Assembly: GCA_037953745.1 (NCBI GenBank)
Contig: JBAKBP010012356.1
Coordinates: forward strand, 1-64,000
Origin: Lithodes maja
Lineage: Eukaryota; Arthropoda; Malacostraca; Decapoda; Lithodidae
Reading direction: 5' to 3'
Length of the DNA stretch: 64,000 nucleotides
In this document: positions 1-8,880 of the stretch, in pieces
Layout of the letters: each line of letters opens with the position of its first letter
Numbering within the stretch: position 1 is the first letter of the stretch
Translations under genes and position numbers: made by a program
The notes under the pieces: model-generated
The model's database searches: none
What the model was told of the DNA's origin: nothing
Seen by the model: only the letters and a program-made list of their open reading frames with translations

Positions 1-115
1 CTTATGTTAACATTAAATAGGCATATGGACGAGATGGGTTGGGTTTGAAAGGGATATGCCTTGTGTGGGCCAATCGGCTCTCTGCAGACCCCCGTTTTCT
101 TATGTTCTTATATGT
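1..115 (+). mobile_element. 3' end of a CR1-type retrotransposon (family 2)
   Basis: This stretch matches, in the opposite orientation, the 3' end of the CR1 copy at 16990-17100: both carry CATATGGACGAG, a GGGTTGGGT run, TTGGGCCAATC or a close variant, and CTGCAGACCCCCGT. It closes with a short TTCTTATG-type repeat, like the 8 bp terminal repeats known from CR1 elements. The rest of the element lies outside the window. Confidence 0.7.
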
Positions 116-568
116 AATTATTCATATTATTTGTTCGGTTACTTTTTTTCTCTTTCAAAAACCTATTACCATCAGATTTGATTTCATCGATAATTAGATA
201 CATATTACAAATACGTTACATTTAACATGAAAATAATATATAATAACTCTATTTCGAGGATTATCTTTGAAATATAGATAAATAATTTAACATATACAAT
301 TGGATGGTAACACTACTTTAAAAACTTTACAATGATGAAAACCGTTGATGAATTGCATCGTAGTCTAATAAGTAATCATATTATTTGTTTCCAATGTAAT
401 TTTTCTTATTTTTAATGAATTAGAGGTGAGAGATTCCGTTTCAAAATATCATTACCTTTGCTTGTTATTAATATTTAGTTATACTGTAGCCTACTAGCCT
501 ATATTTTCTTATTATTTTAAATTTACTTTGCGGCTGTTTCGCCAGACTCCCCTCAAAGGACCGTCTCA
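116..568. other. AT-rich stretch without recognisable features
   Basis: AT-rich sequence between two CR1 3' ends. I see no open frame, RNA gene or clear repeat. Confidence 0.5.
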
Positions 569-650
569 TAATATTAGAACATAAGAAAACGGGAGACTGC
601 AGAGAGCCGACTGGCCCAAACACAACAGATCCCTTTAACACCCACCCTAT
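569..650 (-). mobile_element. 3' end fragment of CR1 family 2
   Basis: Reverse-strand counterpart of the 3' end at 1-115. It starts with AGAACATAAGAAAACGGGAG, then CTGCAGAGAGCCGACTGGCC, and ends in a CACCC-rich piece. Only the last ~80 bp of the element remain, so this is a 5'-truncated insertion. Confidence 0.65.
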
Positions 651-664
651 CTCAGTGTCATGAA

Positions 665-717
665 ATTATTATTATTATTATTAATATTATTATTATTATT
701 AGTAGTAGTAGTAGTAT
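665..717. repeat. ATT / AGT trinucleotide microsatellite
   Basis: Run of ATT units, slightly interrupted, followed by AGT units. Confidence 0.9.
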
Positions 718-954
718 TAAGTATTAAAACATACAAAATAGTTTTATATGTGAGTAAATGTATCATATCTTAATAATGATGCAAAGTATTGTTGCATAAT
801 TTAGTTTTATCAAGGTCAATTATTGTGACTATTCTTAAATTAGATATACATAAAAATAAAGTATTTTTAACTGTACGTTTCTCGTATAATCTCTGCTTAC
901 TGTTTGTCTGTATTTAAAGATTGGTTATCTACTTATATTGTTATTATTCATTTG

Positions 955-1274
955 AGGCTTATGCCTCAATACCTTCACCTGACCTGACATATCAAGGATT
1001 ATTATTAACCGTGGTTTCATAAACATATATTCTAAACAAATAGTTAAAAAGATAACACATTAGTATTAGAATGTATTGTGTTTAGTATGAGTAATAAGAT
1101 CGAAGTAATTCAGTAATTCAAAATCATATAAATATAGGCCTATTTTTAAAGGTATCGCATTATTCTGCCACAAGTGGAACATTCAGTCTTTTCCAGAATG
1201 CTACATTTTCATATTACAATCATAGTACACCCGAAAAATCTATAGGTCAGGTGAAGGTATTGGGGGATAAGCCT
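955..1274. mobile_element. Short inverted-repeat element (MITE-like)
   Basis: About 31 bp at the left (AGGCTTATGCCTCAATACCT and onward) is repeated in inverted form at the right (1242-1274), with roughly 3 mismatches. The core is AT-rich and non-coding. TTG stands just outside both ends (952-954 and 1275-1277), a possible 3 bp target duplication. The superfamily cannot be assigned from these ends. Confidence 0.55.
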
Positions 1275-1533
1275 TTGCAACGGCACCTCGCATCCACTTA
1301 CCGAAGAGTATTGAGAGGAGAGAAGGGGTGTTGGAGAGAGGAAGCTGTCTAGTGGCGAGTGGCTTTGTTGTGCGTTATTATAGACGATTTTATTTCAGCT
1401 GATGATCAAATTAATCTCTTATCAACTGATTTCTCGATATTTAATGGACAAATATGAATTAATGCATCTGCGTTGTATTAACGCCAAGTTTTCATAGTTA
1501 ACACATTTTGGTACAAAATTGAAGTAATAGCTG

Positions 1534-1826
1534 AGTAACCCGTCTTGCAACACAATCCCACCCACCCCTACTCTGTGCAACTCTCCAACCAAAGAGTGAA
1601 ACGTTACTCTGTCTTTCTTCTATTCAACAGCTGAGCTCTGGAACTCTCTCCCAGAATCAGTCTTTCCCTTCTCCTATGGCTTAAATTACTTCAAACTCTG
1701 TGTGGCCAGGCATTTTGACTCGAACGTCCCTTGGTTTTGGCCCAGTTACTCTTTCAACTATGGGGGAGGCACTCGCTACAGGCAATTCTGACTTTTGTCT
1801 CCCTCACTCACATAGAACAAAATATA
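1534..1826 (+). mobile_element. 3' end of a Jockey-like non-LTR retrotransposon
   Basis: Forward copy of the sequence found reversed at 20841-21120 and 35310-35430: CTTGCAACACAATCC, TCTGTGCAACTCTCCAACC, GAGCTCTGGAACTCTCTCCC, GGGGGAGGCACTC and a closing CCCTCACTCACATAGAA. It holds the last codons of the reverse-transcriptase ORF and the 3' UTR. The 5' portion is missing. Confidence 0.65.
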
Positions 1827-2204
1827 GTAATATTGGAAATTACCCCACTCGACCGCTGGGGATCTATATTATTGAGTGATTTAATATGTAGTATCACTAC
1901 GGATATATTATGTACATATTAAACAAAAGTACATAGGCTACACAATTATAACAAACAACTTCTTTTGGATCCCATTGTTCAGTCAGTTTAGTTAACATTA
2001 ACTGATGGTAGTCTTGGCCAAATATCGACTAGACTAACTTACTAAATAAGAAAATAAAATTGGATGCACATCTTAATTAGAATAATTTTCAACTTACATA
2101 AATAAAACAATTTTAGAATTTAGCATATTAAGTTATAAACTGGTAATTAGGGCGAGAGAACGGATATATCTATATTGTTGTAATTTGTTAGCTGTGGTTT
2201 TATA

Positions 2205-2300
2205 AATGGTATATTGTTATTGGGAAGGATCTTTCTACCCCTTTACCCATATAATGGTATATTGTTATTGGGAAGGATCTTTCTACCCCTTTACCCATAT
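2205..2300. repeat. Tandem duplication, 48 bp x 2
   Basis: Two exact successive copies of a 48 bp unit starting AATGGTATATTGTTATTGGG and ending in CCCTTTACCCATAT. Confidence 0.9.
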
Positions 2301-2640
2301 AAACTACAAAAGATAATTATGAACCCATTGCACAATTTTAAGAACACGATCACAAGTCCTACAACTGATCATTCAAATCCAGAAAGTACCGGTCTAGAAA
2401 TGGCTAACAACAAATGATTCGGTAGGTCAATAATATTAATGAGAATACTAATGGATGACTTAGAGGATAAATGTTTCCTAGAACGAATAAATAAAAAAGG
2501 GACATAATATACTGTAGGTAGGATCAGGAATGAAAATATATGATTGTCTTCTATCATCATCATGTTAACCCCTTGAGGATCATGACGCACTTTACAGTGT
2601 ATTTTGTCTATTATGAGGTAATTTTATTTAGATTAGTAAG

Positions 2641-3052
2641 GTTGTTGTTGTTGTTGTTCCTCAAGCTGCCTGGCCGAACAGCCCCAAGGCCCCGAGCAAG
2701 GCCAAGGCCATAACCGAGCGCCCCCACAGAACCCTCCCTGCCTACCACAATAAAGCCTGGGTGACCGAAGCCACTCCATGGCGGGGAGCGGAGGAGGGTG
2801 CGGAAACGCCCGGGAAACCAAAGCCCCACCCAGGGCCCTGTGCCCCTCAGCAATTATGAAGAGAAAGTTGAGGGGCAAAGGAAAAATGTGACGCTTTGGC
2901 TTCCAATCTTGGTAGATTGGGAGGTCAATCCACGGAAAAGACGCCGTCACTTGAGATCTAGGAAAGACATAAGCAAAAGGAACAGTCGGAGTAAGCTATG
3001 GGTATGGCAGAGATCGCTCAGTTCTCACTCTGATAGACCAGCCCATCACCAT
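2641..3052 (-). mobile_element. Retroposon-like repeat, ~410 bp, AAC tail (copy 1)
   Basis: Nearly identical to 24365-24767, where it clearly interrupts a retrotransposon ORF, so it is mobile. On the minus strand it ends in a run of AAC triplets (six here, three in the other copy), which suggests a SINE or short non-LTR 3' end. It is GC-rich in the middle and stays open for ~100 codons on the minus strand in both copies. That may only reflect recent origin and base composition, since several other frames are open too. I see no tRNA A/B box. Confidence 0.7.
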
Positions 3053-3059
3053 ATGACTA

Positions 3060-3282
3060 GAACCCAATCCTCTCAGCATCAGCTAGGAAAGGCCCTAGAA
3101 AGCCGCCTTTGGCGGGGGGATAGCTCCCCTATTTCAACCCCTTTCGGGGTTGGGCACCCGCCCAAGGTTATATGGAAGACAGACGGTTATTCTAGAGTCT
3201 TCAGCATTTCAACACTTACAGATCCTTCCTAAGCTGTATGAGATCGTCTAATGACAGCCGGAATTAATAAAAAAGGCGACAT
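3060..3282. other. Unassigned stretch after the 410 bp repeat
   Basis: Contains short self-complementary pieces (CCCCTTTCGGGG near 3140) but no match to the second copy of the neighbouring repeat and no gene I recognise. Confidence 0.4.
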
Positions 3283-3522
3283 AAACCTCAAGGGGTACCG
3301 TAATGTAAACCTCAAGGGGTACCGTAATGTAAACCTCAAGGGGTACCGTAATGTAAACCTCAAGGGGTACCGTAATGTAAACCTCAAGGGGTACCGTAAT
3401 GTAAACCTCAAGGGGTACCGTAATGTAAACCTCAAGGGGTACCGTAATGTAAACCTCAAGGGGTACCGTAATGTAAACCTCAAGGGGTACCGTAATGTAA
3501 ACCTCAAGGGGTACCGTAATGT
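3283..3522. repeat. Minisatellite, 24 bp x 10, apparently perfect
   Basis: Ten head-to-tail copies of AAACCTCAAGGGGTACCGTAATGT (24 bp each), all identical as read. Because 24 is a multiple of three, both strands stay open and encode an 8-residue peptide repeat; nothing else argues for coding. Confidence 0.95.
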
Positions 3523-3786
3523 CACGTTTTCATGATCACTCCATATTTCGCTACTCTATTTGCAAAGTAACTGATTTCTATAAAAATGGGAAATATGTTA
3601 ATCACCATCGGCTGAAAATTAAAATGGTTGTGATTTTTCCTATTATTGGGCGTGTGTTAGTCTGATCGTCATTATATATAATTATATATATAATATATAC
3701 ACACACAAGGTTAGATACAATCACGAATTTCAAGGCTACAGGTTTTTTCACGGCTATATTAAAAAAATTGCCCCATAGCATAACAT

Positions 3787-4612
3787 GGGTCCGAGCTGTC
3801 TCAAATAAATAGGCCGAGCTGTCTCACCGTCATGGCCGAGCTGTCTCAAATAATAGGCCGAGCTGTCTCGCCGTCGTGGCCGAGTTGTCCAAAAGTGGGC
3901 CGAGCTGTCCGAGCCGAGTTGTCCCATGGGCCGAGTCGTCCAGTCCCCGGTCAACAGAGGTCACCTGTACATGCGGTCTGATAGTTTTTCTTCTAAATTA
4001 ACGGTGATGAGAGAAATATTCAAAACTGTCCATGGCGAAGGTTTGAGGGAAGGAAAACAATGTGTTCATACCCTTGCCTCAGATATTGAAAGGATGGGAG
4101 TTGAATTGCCACCGGATGTAATAAAATTTGTTGCAAAAATCTCAGTTTTCTTTAGGATAGATACATAAATAGATAGGGATAGTGATTCCAAAATGATCAA
4201 TATAGCCATCTATACCGTTTTTATGTTGTCAAAGCAAATAAGGGTTCTGAAAGGCCGAGTTGTCTCGCAATTAACTCGGGGCCGAGCTGTCTCGGTTTTA
4301 CTGGGCCGAGCTGTCTCGCCGTGGGCCGAGCTTAATTACGAGACAACTCGTAATTAACCTAAGCTAACCTAACCTACACATTATGAATCGAGAGAACTAG
4401 CCTATGACATAATTATACAATAAACGAACATTTCGCCCACATTACACACACGCCATAAACCCTCCACTTAGCTCTCCCCATCCTATATCCTGACTGGTCT
4501 CGTCAAATTGCCCCATATCAAAACATGGGGCCGAGCTGTCTCAAACAATGGGCCGAGTTGTCTCGCCGTCGTGGCCGAGTTGTCCCATGGGCCGAGTCGT
4601 CCAGTCACCGTA
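3787..4612. repeat. Clusters of a GGCCGAGCTGTCTC motif
   Basis: The motif GGCCGAGYTGTC (with variants GGCCGAGTCGTC) occurs about 8 times at 3787-3945, 4 times at 4253-4345 and 4 times at 4530-4605. The first and third clusters share the frame AAATTGCCCCATA...CATGGG at the left and GGGCCGAGTCGTCCAGTC at the right, so they look like two copies of one longer unit. Between them lies a short open frame (3926-4168) that I cannot assign. Confidence 0.75.
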
Positions 4613-4639
4613 AACCGTAAATAAAGGTTAACTTGTCAA

Positions 4640-4664
4640 CTCTGTCTCTCTCTCTCTCTCTATC
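4640..4664. repeat. TC dinucleotide microsatellite
   Basis: Run of TC units. Confidence 0.85.
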
Positions 4665-5179
4665 TATGTTATTCAGTATAATTTCAATAGCAAAGTTATG
4701 CCATGTATTTATTAATAATTTCTAACGAGTAATACATGTGATCGAAAAATATAATCAATAAAACATCTTAGGCAACTGCAGCCAGAGGTGAGATGGCAAC
4801 CCTCACTCACCTGTTCCTATGCATTACTGCCAATTTAGCGACTTTAACACGAGATACAGTTTTACTTTCAATAAGCGACAATTATTTGAATCTAGAGAAT
4901 TAAATAATAGCGACATTGGTTAGATAATGGTAAATTACAATGGCTCTTTTAGTTATGTTGCCAAATAGATAAATATATTTTGTAGGTTTTAGTATTTAGC
5001 GTATTTGGAAAGTATTTTAGCGGTCAATTGTGCGGTTGGTTGTATAACTGGTATCCCTGAAACCTTCGGGGCTCAGTGTTCAGAGGACTCTCAAAGACAG
5101 TGGGGAATTGTAAACTTTCTCCTGGATCGCTAGCTATCTTATAGTGATAATGATTGCAGTTTTATGATAGTGTATCAAC

Positions 5180-5231
5180 ATGGACTACAGGAAATACATC
5201 ACGTACGTCATATACATCGCCACCCTCTACG
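5180..5231 (+). CDS. Candidate first coding exon of an unknown host gene
   Basis: An ATG in the context ATCAACATGG opens a frame reading MDYRKYITYVIYIATLYG, a short basic-then-hydrophobic N terminus that could be a signal peptide. The exon ends exactly at a strong consensus splice donor (GGTAAGTGT, with GTAAGT at 5232). About 110 bp upstream is GGGGCTCAGTGTTC, which contains a TCAGT of the kind used as initiator in arthropod promoters; I cannot show that it is used. Downstream sequence (5232-6079) is AT-rich and non-coding, as an intron would be. I could not find exon 2 and do not recognise the product. The feature could be chance, but the combination is the best host-gene signal here. Confidence 0.4.
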
Positions 5232-6079
5232 GTAAGTGTATTCCAAGAGTACTAAACTGACGAAACATATGAACTTTACAGATCACCTTCACAGTTAAAC
5301 CACTTTCTTTTTCATTTGGTAAAATTTGTGCTCCCATTTGCTGTACCGAAGACCAGTTAGGGACGAGCATGAGAAACGCATATCTGTGTCTAATAACTAG
5401 CGATGATATAAAATAGTAAAACGAGTCCCAAAATGAAGGAATTACGATAAGGTTAGCAGGAAATTCTGGAGAGTTCAATAGGCTCCGTTACTAGCACCAT
5501 CTGGCCTTGACGTTTCTGTCTTGGGATACCGTATTTAACTGTTCACTCGGGTATTTAATAAATGATGAATGGTATGCATTTATTGATCATTGCCTTTGCT
5601 TTGTATGAATAATATTTTCTATTATTTAAGTTAGGCTAAGGAACGAAAGCTGGCAATTGTATGGCACGCAATATTATATCACTACAGTGATACAGACACT
5701 CGTATAATTCGAGGATTTCTCATATTTGCCACTATGCAAATACATTTACCGTAAATAATCGTATTTATGAATTATACAATACATAAATAAACCATATATT
5801 TTAAGTACTATAAAGCAATTTACTTTCCTAAATTAATCCAGATGATTATATTTCCACATAAATATACATAAGAAGTTCATGTATGTTTATGAGTGACAGC
5901 ACCAACGCCTAGACTATAAAAATCAAACCAATTTGTAGGCGTTGCTCCAATTACTCCGTAATATCGATAACAAATAATACCCACAATAATAAAGTAGCGA
6001 TATAATAAAACATATACCTGTAGAGACAAAATGCACCTTCACTGTCATCCATTGCCATAATAAATTACTCTATACTTAT
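5232..6079. other. AT-rich non-coding stretch, possible intron
   Basis: Follows the candidate splice donor at 5232. No repeat or RNA gene recognised. Confidence 0.35.
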
Positions 6080-7017
6080 TGTTATGCCACGTTTTCAAAT
6101 AACGTGAGATAATCTGATTGCAATTTTCCACCTTAGGAATCAGCGCTAATCATCAACTTAGGTAGTATCTCTTTACTGGGCAGGGATCAACTTTAACTCT
6201 CTTAATCAACACTAATAATAAGCAATGGACACTAAACACACAGGTAAAGGATATACAGGTTATAGCTAGGGTACAATCTCAATATGTCTCTGGAAAAGTA
6301 AACATAGAATTCATATAATATATAAAGAAAAATAATGTTGCAAATGAACATATGAATAATAACACACAGAGAGGATAAATCTCAAATCACAATAAATAAA
6401 GTCCTGAAATAAATATACAAAGCTCTCAAATATGGCTTGAAATGTAGGTAAATAATAGTTACTGCGATGTTGGAAACTTAGCATTGATAAGTATGGACAA
6501 TAGGACAATATTTGACTTCAAAACGAACAATAAGTTAATGCAACTTGAATAAGTAATTTAAACTGTAATAACTCAAAGAGTAGTAGATATGAAAGATAAC
6601 TTCATAAAAACATAATAATTATATTAGTCAACTATACGTGACTGAGGAAGCAATTAGGCAACTGCAACTGAACTTTCACTATTGGATCTGTACCCGGATG
6701 ATAGGTAGCGCATAAATTCAGGTCTGGCTAAGCATTCAAGTTTTATGTGTAAGTGTATGTCTTTATAACCGGATAGGACTAAACATATATATATTTCCAA
6801 GCCGAAGAATACAGGAGCCTGAATTCGAGGAAGTATATAAATATTTTCCGCACGATAGAATGTGTATTGTTCTCCCGAATCAGAGCAAGGATAATAAATA
6901 AAGAAGGGAAGAATGGAAAATCTTAAGTTTACGTTAACATGTGAACCTTGACATAGGCCTACCTAAGTCTAAGCCCTCACTGTAATCATTGTTACCATTA
7001 CGAACAAAGAAAAACAC

Positions 7018-8276
7018 TTAACCCGGGAGCTGCGGGAAGACTCTTAACCTCTGAAGTGCGCACGGGGGTAATTGAAAACCTCCCCCTGTGCTGACGTATT
7101 TGAGGTTTTTCGTCACTAAAATATTCATTGTACCATTAATAGCATTAATAATTATCCATATGCGCCTATTATGGGTTGATTATAAAGGTATTAACCTGAA
7201 ACAACAATAAAACGAGTGAAAACAGCGTTTGGATGGTCAAAATCGGAGATATAGCCCGCGAGTTGTATAATGTATGGGTGAGGCAAGCTACCTTCCCACC
7301 AATTTTCCCCAAGGCCACTGCGACACAGTCGATCGATACTCTCTCTCTCTCTCTTGCACTCGATTGCTATCAGTGATGACAACACCCTGCTTGCAACTCG
7401 CTAATGTTAGCACGAAAATATACCTCAGAATAAGGGAATAATAGGGAAAATAGGTGATAACTGAGGGATAGGAGGAAAGTGGGGAAGGAGGGGAGGTAGA
7501 GGACTGAGATTTTGCATGGCCCAGGGGCCAAACAAAAATAAAAAATAAAAATAAAAAAAATATGTTTTTTTCGATGTCAAAAGTTGATTTTTAATTTTAC
7601 TTACTCAGGAGAGTCTTCCCGCAGTCCGCCGGGGGAACTCTTAAGAGTCTTCCCGCAGCTCCCGGGTTAAGAGTTCCCCCGGCGGACTGCGGGAAGACTC
7701 TCCTGAGTAAGTAAAATTAAAAATCAACTTTTGACATCGAAAAAAATATATTTTTTGTATTTTTATTTTTTTATTTTTTTATTTTTGTTTGGCCCCTGGG
7801 CCATGCAAAATCTCAGTCCTCTACCTCCCCTCCTTCCCCACTTTCCTCCTATTCCTCAGTTATCACCTATTTTCCCTATTATTCCCTTATTCTGAGGTAT
7901 ATTTTCGTGCTAACATTAGCGAGTTGCAAGCAGGGTGTTGTCATCACTGATAGCAATCGAGTGCAAGAGAGAGAGAGAGAGTATCGATCGACTGTGTCGC
8001 AGTGGCCTTGGGGAAAATGGGCGGGAAGGTAGCTTGCCTCACCCATACATTATACAACTCGCGGGCTATATCTCCGATTTTGACCATCCAAACGCTGTTT
8101 TCACTCGTTTTATTGTTGTTTCAGGTTAATACCTTTATAATCAACCCATAATAGGTGCATATGGATAATTATTAATGCTATTAATGGCACAATGAATATT
8201 TTAGTGACGAAAAACCTCAAATACGTCAGCACAGGGGGAGGTTTTCATTTACCCCCGTGCGCACTTCAGAGGTTAA
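7018..8276 (+). mobile_element. TTAA-bounded DNA element X, carrying a nested inverted copy
   Basis: Starts TTAACCCGGGAGCTGCGGG and ends GCGCACTTCAGAGGTTAA. The ends form an imperfect inverted repeat (TTAACC.CGGGAGCTGCG against TTAACCTCTGAAGTGCG). TTAA at both ends is the target duplication of the piggyBac superfamily. The empty site survives in the second LTR copy (CCTTTAAGTGC at 34520-34530), which proves a precise TTAA insertion. No transposase is encoded, so the element is non-autonomous. Its 5' 30 bp are separated from the rest by element Y. Confidence 0.85.
7044..7670 (-). mobile_element. TTAA-bounded element Y, inserted inside X in inverted orientation
   Basis: Full-length reverse-oriented copy of the same family, running from TTAACCTCTGAAGTGCG (7044) to GCAGCTCCCGGGTTAA (7670). 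It sits at an internal TTAA of X, 26 bp from the left end of X, a position that reads GACTCTTAAGAG in undisturbed copies. TTAA is present on both sides. X and Y therefore form a ~1.2 kb near-perfect palindrome centred near 7660. Confidence 0.85.
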
Positions 8277-8537
8277 AGGATTTCGTAGAGAGTAGAACAC
8301 TGGGAGAACGAGTTTGGAGCACACTGGGAGAACGAGTTTGGAGCACACTGGTAGAGGCACGGTTGTTTTGTTTCTTGACTACAGGAACCTGGGATATTCA
8401 CACTTTCCAGCTAGGTTCGGGCCCAAACAGTTCCAGCATACGTTCTGTTCTACTTCTCCTCACTCTCGTCTTAGCACGACGCACTTGATCACTATTCACG
8501 CTGAACCTGGAGGATGACACTAATGCCCCTTTCCCAA

Positions 8538-8657
8538 TTTTTTTTTTTTTTTTTTTTTTTCTATATTCCAACTACTCCCTCTCGGGCATAGGCTGATAGC
8601 CTTTACACTCTACCGCTGAACACGGTGAGGCCCGTGAGGTCTTGCTCCAGTCTAGGG
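8538..8657 (-). mobile_element. 3' fragment of a tRNA-derived SINE
   Basis: The T run 8538-8560 is the poly(A) tail on the minus strand. It is followed by TATATTCCAACTACTCCCTC and CGGGCATAGGCTGATAGCC, as in the full SINE at 58669-59148. The copy is 5'-truncated at CAGTCTAGGGAGT, where it abuts the tail of the CR1 element. Confidence 0.75.
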
Positions 8658-8880
8658 AGTACAAAGGAGTACAAAGGAGTACAAAGGAAATCAAGCAACA
8701 ACAGATCTAGTGACCCTTCTAGGCTGCTTGTCCTCCAAAACACTGAGGATCAAGTGTCCAAACAGTGGTTTAGAGTGGGTAAGGGAACATTGGAAAGGGA
8801 ACTACTGCCCTGCCACTAACGTGGCAGGACTAGGAAGTTAGTAGGGGACATATGGGTTAGTAACTGAGGGGAGGATAAAG

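Larger units (their letters stand above)
6080..8518 (+). mobile_element. LTR-like repeat, interrupted by TTAA elements (copy 1)
   Basis: Begins TGTTATGCCACGTTTTCAA, the typical TG start of Gypsy-type LTRs; the same start is seen at 57531. It matches the reverse complement of 34310-35305 continuously once the insertion at 7018-8276 is removed, so the original unit runs 6080-7021 plus 8277-8518. The 3' part of the LTR (tandem motif, AATAAA and leader, seen in the copy at 33893-35305) is missing here; the sequence breaks off at a SINE tail at 8538. No gag or pol is attached. Confidence 0.6.

Noticed and set aside
3229..3535. Repeat proteins encoded by the 24 bp minisatellite
   Set aside because: Open in both strands only because the unit is a multiple of three; no start context or flanking coding signal.
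3926..4168. 80-residue frame, possibly a transposase scrap
   Set aside because: Faint resemblance to a DNA-transposase segment only; too short and no catalytic motif.
7191..8129. Repeated 64-residue frame, conserved at four places (7191, 7935, 26712, 49628)
   Set aside because: It lies at the same position in each TTAA element and overlaps a GA microsatellite; conservation follows from recent copying, and the diverged copies (25006, 46600) do not keep it.
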